DNA of 32,884 nt from a bacterium (lineage in GTDB: Bacteria; Patescibacteriota; Patescibacteriia; Patescibacteriales; GWC2-42-12), in assembly GCA_030650415.1 (NCBI GenBank), contig JAUSEG010000013.1:1-32884 (forward strand), given 5' to 3'. The notes under the pieces are model-generated. The model ran no database searches. It saw only the letters and a program-made list of their open reading frames with translations, and had not been told where the DNA came from. Positions 12,635 to 18,526 of this stretch are shown here, piece after piece. Numbering within the stretch: the stretch's first letter is position 1; every line of letters begins with the position of its first letter. A program made the position numbers and the translations under genes.

Positions 12635-15187
12635 TTAAACCATATCATTGCTTCTGGCTCGCCTCATAATTTCCGCTTCAATAATATTTCTGTCTTGGCC
12701 ATATTTAAGCCGGCTCATGGATTTTATCTTAGAGCCTACATCTTCTTTTTTAATTCCCGGCAAAGGCCAGGTCGTGGACATGGAGAACGGCCGTGAAGCG
12801 GTATTGTTTATCAAAAGTTTTACGTAAGCCGTATATTTTTCAATATTTATCAAATCATATTGATTAAAGACGGGCGTAAATTCTTTAACCATAGTTTCGG
12901 CGTCCTCAGAACCGATTTTAAATAAAAGCCAAGTGCCGACGTTGCCAAAAACCGCGTTCTTAATCGAGGTATCCTGATTTTTTACCAGCTGTCCTAAATA
13001 CTGATGCGCGATAATTAAATTTAAATTATATTTTCTGGCCTCGGAGAGAATGGAATTTATGGAATCAGTGGTAAAATTTTGAAACTCATCTATGTACAAA
13101 TAGAAATCCGCTCTTTTTTCTTGCGGCATATCGGTTCGCGATAGAGCGGACATTAAAATTTTACCTACTAAAATCATGCCTAATAAATGAGCGTTCATCT
13201 CGCCGATTAAACCTTTTGATAAATCCACCAACAGAATTTTTTTAGTGTCCATAACATCGCGCAGATTAAAAGAGCTTTTCTGCTGGCCAATAATCGGACG
13301 CATCGTGTCATTAGAAATAAACGAAGTCAATTTTGAAGTTATGTACGGCACAACGTTGGCTAAAGCCGCTTCCCCGCCGGCTTTTTCCGCTTCTTTTCGC
13401 CAAAAATCAACTACCGTTGGGTCAGAGCATTTTTCCAATTTCATTTTTCTAAAGGTCGGATCGGCTAAAACTTTTGGTATTTCCATTAAGGTTGAACCGC
13501 TCCCCGGATCGCTCATAACTAAGAGCATGGCATTTCTCATATATTGTTCAAAAATCGGCCCGCCCGTCGCTTTTAGATCATACAATTTATCAAAAATCTT
13601 TATCATCTCGTTTATAACGAAAGTTTTTTGCTCCGGATAACGCGCGTCAAATTCCAATAAATTTAAAGCTAACGGTCTCTCCGTATCGGCCGGAGCGAAT
13701 AAAATCACATCCTTGGCGCGTTCTATGGGAATTCTCTGTAAAATGTCTTTCACCAAATCGCCGTGCGGATCAATTACGCAAACTCCTTCGCCGTTAGTAA
13801 TATCCTGGATGGCCATAGAGGCGAGTAGAACCGATTTGCCAACGCCCGATTTACCGATAATATAAGTATGGCGGCGGCGATCTTCTCTTTTCATCTTTAC
13901 TTCCTTAGTTATCTCGCGATAAATATTCTTACCAAGAATTATACCTTCGTCCGGCAGATCGGAAGGCGCGGCCGCGTACTTCGCGAATAACCATAAAATA
14001 TTCGGCGTTTCGGTTTCCGGCAATGGCGGATGAAAGAGGCTGGCTAACTCTTCGGTATTTAAAAGAAAACTCAAACGCGGTTTAAAACGGCGGAAAATAA
14101 AATCTTTAATTAAAGATTTTTGAATCAGTTTGCTGTAAAAAACCGCTTTATTATAAAAAAGGTTGCCATATTGATAATAATTATACTGGCTGAAGGCGCT
14201 GATGACATTATTTAAATAAGCCTTGGCTCGCGGTTTATCGCCGGCGTTAACTATAATCCTAATGTTCACATCCAGGCCGGCTTTGGAATTTTTATCTTCA
14301 ATCAGTTTTAAGACTTCCTGCTCCATGGCGGTCAGGCGGTTTTCTTTCTCCGGCTTTTTATCTTCCGGCCTGGGCGGCTTGGCGGCCTTGGCCAGTTCGC
14401 CGAGCCAGGAAAGCGCCGTAGAAAAGGAATTTTCTCCCAAAGCCTCTGATAATTTTTTACCTTGATTGACTTTAGAAACGACTTGGTTTGATTTATAATG
14501 CCAGCCGGGTAAAGCGCTTCTAACGATATATTGAATGGCAATGCTTTCGTTTTCTTTTAGTTTTGATAAAACATTAACTAAAGATTCAAGCGGATCGGCC
14601 TCCATTTTGTTATAAGTTTTTAAAGGAAAAATAAAACTTCTCTTGGTTCTTAAAAAACCGGCCACGGTTTGACCGTGCTGGCTAAAAATATTATAATCCG
14701 GAACTTCTTCGAGCAGCGCCTCTGGATAATAGGCTTGAATTTGCTGTTCGAGATAACGGCTCATATTTTTCGGCGCGACCGCGTAAAAAGAGATGAATTT
14801 TTGCTTAGCCGCTATTTCAAAAGAAAAATGATCGATTCGACCGATTAACCAGGAAAAACCCTGCTTCCATCTCTGGGCGCGAAGTCCGCCGATAGCCTTA
14901 AAAATCGTTTCCCCGCGGGAAATTTGCTCGCGCAGATTCTGCACGTAGTTAGAAGTGTTCGCCTGCTCTTTTTCATTCGGCTTTTCTTTCGGCACCCTTA
15001 AAAGATAGACCACATGATCATGATATTTTGAATTTAAAGCCAGAGTTAAAATAATTTTGCGCGCTATAAAAAGCAAAATGATAACGGCCAGCGCTACAAT
15101 CAAATAAATAAACCAACCGTCAATATTGATGGCTAATCCCAGGTTGCTAAAAGTTTCGGTGTTTTGATCTTCCAAGCCGTAGTCCAT
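12635..15187 (-). CDS. VirD4/TraG-like ATPase (type IV coupling protein family)
   Basis: 850 residues. One membrane helix lies near residues 28-47; a soluble N-terminal region of ~390 residues follows. The ATPase core starts with Walker A 'GKSGVGKS' (about 442-449), then 'CVIDPHGDLVKDIL', and Walker B 'FYLYIDEFQNF' (about 693-703) with a following 'LSEARKYNLNLIIAHQYLGQ', the typical coupling-ATPase signature. This family pumps DNA or proteins through type IV systems or pili. No VirB/VirB-like partner genes are in view, so its substrate is unknown. It is preceded by a short helper gene 68 bases upstream that may be its partner. No ribosome-binding site was seen. Confidence 0.8.
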   Translation of the reverse strand: MDYGLEDQNTETFSNLGLAINIDGWFIYLIVALAVIILLFIARKIILTLALNSKYHDHVVYLLRVPKEKPNEKEQANTSNYVQNLREQISRGETIFKAIGGLRAQRWKQGFSWLIGRIDHFSFEIAAKQKFISFYAVAPKNMSRYLEQQIQAYYPEALLEEVPDYNIFSQHGQTVAGFLRTKRSFIFPLKTYNKMEADPLESLVNVLSKLKENESIAIQYIVRSALPGWHYKSNQVVSKVNQGKKLSEALGENSFSTALSWLGELAKAAKPPRPEDKKPEKENRLTAMEQEVLKLIEDKNSKAGLDVNIRIIVNAGDKPRAKAYLNNVISAFSQYNYYQYGNLFYNKAVFYSKLIQKSLIKDFIFRRFKPRLSFLLNTEELASLFHPPLPETETPNILWLFAKYAAAPSDLPDEGIILGKNIYREITKEVKMKREDRRRHTYIIGKSGVGKSVLLASMAIQDITNGEGVCVIDPHGDLVKDILQRIPIERAKDVILFAPADTERPLALNLLEFDARYPEQKTFVINEMIKIFDKLYDLKATGGPIFEQYMRNAMLLVMSDPGSGSTLMEIPKVLADPTFRKMKLEKCSDPTVVDFWRKEAEKAGGEAALANVVPYITSKLTSFISNDTMRPIIGQQKSSFNLRDVMDTKKILLVDLSKGLIGEMNAHLLGMILVGKILMSALSRTDMPQEKRADFYLYIDEFQNFTTDSINSILSEARKYNLNLIIAHQYLGQLVKNQDTSIKNAVFGNVGTWLLFKIGSEDAETMVKEFTPVFNQYDLINIEKYTAYVKLLINNTASRPFSMSTTWPLPGIKKEDVGSKIKSMSRLKYGQDRNIIEAEIMRRARSNDMV

Positions 15188-15189
15188 AG

Positions 15190-15278
15190 AAATGAATAAT
15201 GAATTATGAATTATGAATTATTAATTTAAGTTAGAAATTTACCACTATTCATGATTCATAATTCATGATTCAATTTTA
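15190..15278. repeat. AT-rich inverted repeat (ATTCATAATTCATGA family)
   Basis: Runs of AATGAATTATGAATTATG on one side (about 15190-15225) face ATTCATGATTCATAATTCAT on the other (about 15247-15272), giving a long imperfect hairpin. It contributes the last codons of the gene at 15256-15744. Confidence 0.6.
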
Positions 15279-15744
15279 TTATCTCATCCGCCCTAATCTT
15301 CGCCTCCTGCTCTAGAAAATATTTATTTATGCCGGGTATGAGTGCTAGCCATTTTCTGATTAATTTAATAATCGCGCCAATATTAACCTTGGTTTTGTTG
15401 AGCAAATTATTAATTTTAATGACGGTTTCTTCGCCGACTTGCTTGAATTTTTTTTGCCTTTCCGGAGTTAAATTTAAATAAATATCTTCCAGGCCTTTAG
15501 ATAAAATACTTTCAATTTGCTTTTGCTTCCGCCAGCCGGCGGACTGAGGCGCCATAACTCCCGCCACCGGACCAATCGTGGCCGGCGTCATATTTTCCCC
15601 TTGCGCAATATCTTCAATAATACTCTTTCTGGCTTCTTCTAACTTTTTTATTCTTTCTTTTTCCGTAGTTTGCCCGGTTTTTTCTTTAAAATTTTCTAGA
15701 TTATGCAAAAATTTCTCCACTGGCTTGCCTGGCGTTATGGCCAT
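15256..15744 (-). CDS. Unrecognised 162-residue helical protein, putative partner of the VirD4-like ATPase
   Basis: Mostly charged amphipathic helix (KPVEKFLHNLENFKEKTGQT; ERIKKLEEARKSIIED) with a short Gly/Pro-rich stretch (TIGPVAGVMAPQSAGW) around residue 60, and a hydrophobic helix near the end (AIIKLIRKWLALIPGI, about 124-140). It may be a peripheral membrane protein. It is transcribed from an extended -10 at 15783-15791 and is followed 68 bases later by the VirD4-like gene, so the two are likely an operon. Its C-terminus (IIKLNHEL) is written by the AT-rich repeat and may have been altered by it. Confidence 0.6.
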   Translation of the reverse strand: MAITPGKPVEKFLHNLENFKEKTGQTTEKERIKKLEEARKSIIEDIAQGENMTPATIGPVAGVMAPQSAGWRKQKQIESILSKGLEDIYLNLTPERQKKFKQVGEETVIKINNLLNKTKVNIGAIIKLIRKWLALIPGINKYFLEQEAKIRADEIIKLNHEL

Positions 15745-15752
15745 AAAATTTA

Positions 15753-15782
15753 AAAAAATATAAGTACTTTAAAAGTGCTTAT
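15753..15782 (-). terminator. Hairpin with U-run between dus and the next operon
   Basis: ATAAGCACTT pairs with AAGTACTTAT (one mismatch) and is followed by TTTTTTT on the minus strand. It would end the dus transcript, yet it lies just downstream of the next promoter (-10 at 15783-15788), so it could also act as an attenuator for the 162-residue gene. Confidence 0.6.
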
Positions 15783-15791
15783 ATTATAACA
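15783..15791 (-). promoter_or_regulatory. Extended -10 promoter of the 162-residue gene
   Basis: TGT-TATAAT on the minus strand at 15783-15791. No good -35 box was found at 16-18 bases. The transcript would start about 15776, at the foot of the hairpin at 15753-15782. Confidence 0.5.
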
Positions 15792-15818
15792 TAAAACTAA
15801 TAAATAATAAAACAAAAA

Positions 15819-16799
15819 TCACCTCAAAATCTTTTTTATATCATTAAGACTCTCCGCTTTGATAAATTTACCTCTTAAGACGCTCGCGTCAGGCAATCCG
15901 CTTACATACCAACATAAATGTTTGCGCATTTCAATAATCCCGGACTGGCCTTTTAGCTTTTCCGCCAGCTTGGCATGCTTCAAGGCTGTTTGAAAAATCA
16001 TCTTTTTAGATATGAGTTGCGAGTTATAAGTTGCCCGTTTCGCCTTCGGCTTGCCGTGGCGGACGAGTTGCGAGAATATCCATGGCTTGCCTAAAGCCCC
16101 CTGACCGATGCCAATGCCGTCCGCGCCGGTTTTCCTAAGCAACTCGCTGGCGTCTTCGGCATTCTTCACTCCCCCGTTAGCCAATAAAATGCCTTTCACA
16201 AATGGCCGCGCCTGCTTAATAATTTTCCAATCAACCTCCCCGCTCTGCCCCTGCGCCATACTTCGGCCATGAATCATCACGGCCTTAATATCCAAGTCCA
16301 CCATATTTTTTAAAAAGTCCAGCGCCTTGGTGGAGCCGACGCATGACCGAATTTTTATGGATACGGGTAACTTGGTATTATTAATTGTCGCCTCAATTAT
16401 TTCTCTGGCCAATTTAAAATTATTCATTAAAACCGCGCCCGCTCCCTGGCGCGCGACTTTTTTTACCGGACAGCCGAAGTTTATATCAATGCCGTCGGGT
16501 TTGATTTTATTTTCTATAATTTTCGCGGCTTTGGCGAAATGCTCCGGCTTTGAACCGAAGAGCTGAATTACATACGGCCGCTCCTTCTTATTGAATTTCA
16601 TTAAGGCTAAAGTTTTTTTGGAATTATAAGCTAAGGCCGTAGCGCTAACCATTTCGCTATAAACCACGTCCGCGCCAAATTGCTTGGCGATTTGCCTAAA
16701 AGCGCTATCCGCCACTCCGGCCATAGGCGCCAAAACGTAAATTGCCCGTCCCGAACCTTGTCGAGAGAGCTTCTTCAATTTTTGCCAAAAATTTTTCAT
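15819..16799 (-). CDS. dus: tRNA-dihydrouridine synthase (DusB type)
   Basis: 326 residues of a FMN-dependent enzyme that reduces uridines in tRNA D-loops. 'VLAPMAGVADSAFRQ' (22-36) binds FMN, 'GIDINFGCPVKK' (103-114) has the catalytic C110, 'VMIHGRSMAQGQSG' (174-187) has the phosphate-side His, and 'LLANGGVKNAEDA' with 'GADGIGIGQGALG' complete the FMN site. Two unusual inserts are seen: 'LSRQGSGRA' near residue 11 just before the first conserved strand, and 'RHGKPKAKRATYN' (about 247-259) after 'PWIFSQLV', bounded by two SQL copies. Both are coded by repeat-like DNA, and neither touches a catalytic motif. The gene has its own end at a U-run hairpin. Confidence 0.9.
   Translation of the reverse strand: MKNFWQKLKKLSRQGSGRAIYVLAPMAGVADSAFRQIAKQFGADVVYSEMVSATALAYNSKKTLALMKFNKKERPYVIQLFGSKPEHFAKAAKIIENKIKPDGIDINFGCPVKKVARQGAGAVLMNNFKLAREIIEATINNTKLPVSIKIRSCVGSTKALDFLKNMVDLDIKAVMIHGRSMAQGQSGEVDWKIIKQARPFVKGILLANGGVKNAEDASELLRKTGADGIGIGQGALGKPWIFSQLVRHGKPKAKRATYNSQLISKKMIFQTALKHAKLAEKLKGQSGIIEMRKHLCWYVSGLPDASVLRGKFIKAESLNDIKKILR
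16014..16074. repeat. 51-bp in-frame insertion flanked by 10-bp direct repeats in dus
   Basis: GAGTTGCGAG occurs at 16014-16023 and at 16065-16074, exactly 51 bases apart (17 codons). Between them is a palindrome-rich stretch (TTCGCCTTCGGC, and CCGTGGCGG). The duplication and length suggest a small mobile palindrome that inserted and kept the frame. Confidence 0.75.
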
Positions 16800-16832
16800 A
16801 TAAAAATACGGCCTTAGCCGAATCTATTCTAT

Positions 16833-16857
16833 TGTCATTGCGAAGCAATCTCACTCA
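16833..16857. repeat. TGTCATTGCGA half-element
   Basis: TGTCATTGCGAAGCAATCTC is an abbreviated left half of the element at 22008-22143. It directly precedes the palindromic element at 16861-16939. Confidence 0.55.
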
Positions 16858-16860
16858 TTC

Positions 16861-16939
16861 TGTCATTCCCGCGAAGGCGGGAATCCAGGAGAATGAGGCA
16901 TAAACACGGTTCTAGATTCCCGCCTTCGCGGGAATGACA
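16861..16939. repeat. TGTCATTCCCGCGAAGGCGGG mini-element, copy B
   Basis: A 25-base terminal inverted repeat: TGTCATTCCCGCGAAGGCGG plus GAATC on the left, the same in inverse on the right, with about 29 bases between. Each arm itself folds (CCCGC-GAAG-GCGGG). No reading frame. It sits right after the cysS stop codon and may act as a transcript-end hairpin. Confidence 0.8.
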
Positions 16940-16951
16940 ACCAAAAAAAAT

Positions 16952-18388
16952 TTATTTCTTACTTATCCTCTGTCCGTTCTTGGTATCTTCGGCCAGATAT
17001 CCAAATTTTTCAATTTCCAATCGCAATCTATCCGCTTCCTGCCAATTTTTATTTTGGCGCGCCTCTAATCTCGCCTTAGCTAACTTTTCAATTTCATCGG
17101 GGATGATTGTTTTTTCAATTTTACCAAGATTTTTTAAACCTAACCCCAAAACTTTATCAAAATCTATAATCGTAGCTAATTTTTCTTCATCCGCTAAATC
17201 TGACTTTAATAATTCCTGCGCCGCGGCCAAGGCCCGAGGCATATTCAAATCATCGTTAATCGCTTCTAAAAAAGGATTTTTAAATTTACTGTTTACCTGG
17301 CTTTTACCGAATATTCTCGCGAAAAAGCCTAATTTACTCGAACTATTGAGACCCCTAACTTGATTTTGCAGATGTCTTAATCCTTCGGCGGCGGATTCCA
17401 GCGCCTGCCAGGTAAAATTCATAACTTTGCCGTAGCCGGTTTGCAGGCACAAGAATCTATAAGCTAAAGGATCAAGATTTTTTTCTTCCAGATCTTTAAG
17501 CGTATAAAAATTATTGAATCGCTTGCCCATTCTCTGCCCGTCCACCAACAGATGCTCGTTATGCAGCCAATAATTAACCGGTTTTTTAACTCCGTAGCCG
17601 ATTACGCTCTGATGAATTTCGTTTTCATGATGAGGAAATTTTAAATCCACTCCGCCCGTGTGAATATCGAACGGCATGCCCAGCGCGGCCTCTCCCATAG
17701 CCGAGCATTCTATATGCCAACCCGGCCGGCCCGGCAGTTTCTGCCCATCAAGCTCAAAGTCCCAAAACGGCTCGCCGGCTTTTTGCCCTTTCCAGAGAAC
17801 GAAATCCTGAACATTATCTTTTTCATATTCATCGTCGTCAACTCTCTCGCCTGACTTTAACTTTGAGACATCAATATCAACCAGCAGGCCATACTTATAT
17901 TTTTTACTGTATTTTACCACGTCAAAATATACCGAACCGTCTTTAATGTAGGCATAGCCTGCTTTAAAAATATTCTTAATCAGCGCTTGCATTTTTTTTA
18001 CATACGCCGCGTCGGCGGCATGGGCGATAAAATCCGGTTTGGCGATATTTAATTTTGCCGTATCCAGCCAAAAAATTCCTTCAAATTCAGCGGTGAATTT
18101 TTTAAGCGCCTCCATGGGCGCCAGATCAGGATATTTTATTTTTGAGTCCCTAATAGTCTTATCCTCCACGTCGGTAATATTCATTACCCATCTTACATTG
18201 CTTTTGCCAAAGTTATAGCGCAAAATCTTAACCAGCAAATCGGCAAAAACATAACTGCGCAGATTGCCGATATGCGCGTAATTATAAACCGTTGGCCCGC
18301 AAGTATAAACTCCCACCCGGTTATTATCAATCGGCTTAAACTCTTCTTTTTGCCTCGTTAAAGTATTATAGAAATATAGCTTATTCAT
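16952..18388 (-). CDS. cysS: Cysteinyl-tRNA synthetase
   Basis: About 478 residues from ATG 18388. It has 'GVYTCGPTVYNYAHIGNLRS' containing the zinc-binding Cys and the HIGH-like signature HIGN, 'WHIECSAMGEAALG' and 'PHHENEIHQS' with the other zinc ligands, and the KMSKS region 'GQRMGKRFNNFYTL', in which the usual K-M-S-K-S is R-M-G-K-R with the central Met and second Lys kept. The enzyme charges tRNA-Cys. The frame extends to 18439 through ATG 18400, but ATG 18388 is chosen because the conserved start MNKLYFYNTLTRQ follows it and because a promoter ends 7 bases before it. No ribosome-binding site. Confidence 0.95.
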   Translation of the reverse strand: MNKLYFYNTLTRQKEEFKPIDNNRVGVYTCGPTVYNYAHIGNLRSYVFADLLVKILRYNFGKSNVRWVMNITDVEDKTIRDSKIKYPDLAPMEALKKFTAEFEGIFWLDTAKLNIAKPDFIAHAADAAYVKKMQALIKNIFKAGYAYIKDGSVYFDVVKYSKKYKYGLLVDIDVSKLKSGERVDDDEYEKDNVQDFVLWKGQKAGEPFWDFELDGQKLPGRPGWHIECSAMGEAALGMPFDIHTGGVDLKFPHHENEIHQSVIGYGVKKPVNYWLHNEHLLVDGQRMGKRFNNFYTLKDLEEKNLDPLAYRFLCLQTGYGKVMNFTWQALESAAEGLRHLQNQVRGLNSSSKLGFFARIFGKSQVNSKFKNPFLEAINDDLNMPRALAAAQELLKSDLADEEKLATIIDFDKVLGLGLKNLGKIEKTIIPDEIEKLAKARLEARQNKNWQEADRLRLEIEKFGYLAEDTKNGQRISKK

Positions 18389-18395
18389 GTACTTA

Positions 18396-18424
18396 ATCAT
18401 AGCTAAAAAACTAACATAAATCAA
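18396..18424 (-). promoter_or_regulatory. Promoter of cysS, apparently leaderless
   Basis: TTGATT at 18419-18424, a 17-base spacer, TATGAT at 18396-18401, then 7 bases to the ATG at 18388. The expected transcript start coincides with the A of that ATG. Confidence 0.65.
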
Positions 18425-18440
18425 ATGAAAGACTACCAAA

Positions 18441-18477
18441 CAAAAACAGGCGGCCTTAAAAGGTTTGCCTGTTTTTG
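18441..18477. terminator. Bidirectional terminator between cysS and the surface-protein gene
   Basis: CAAAAACAGGC pairs with GCCTGTTTTTG, with a shorter inner stem (GGCC-TTAAAA-GGTT). It ends the upstream 824-residue gene on the minus strand and is followed directly by the cysS promoter. Confidence 0.85.
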
Positions 18478-18526
18478 TATCTTAATATTGGCGCTAAAAA
18501 ATATTTGTCAAGACAGCCAACAGAAA

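Noticed and set aside
12635-15187. An integrated conjugative element
   Set aside because: No relaxase, integrase, att site or VirB genes; both sides are housekeeping genes.
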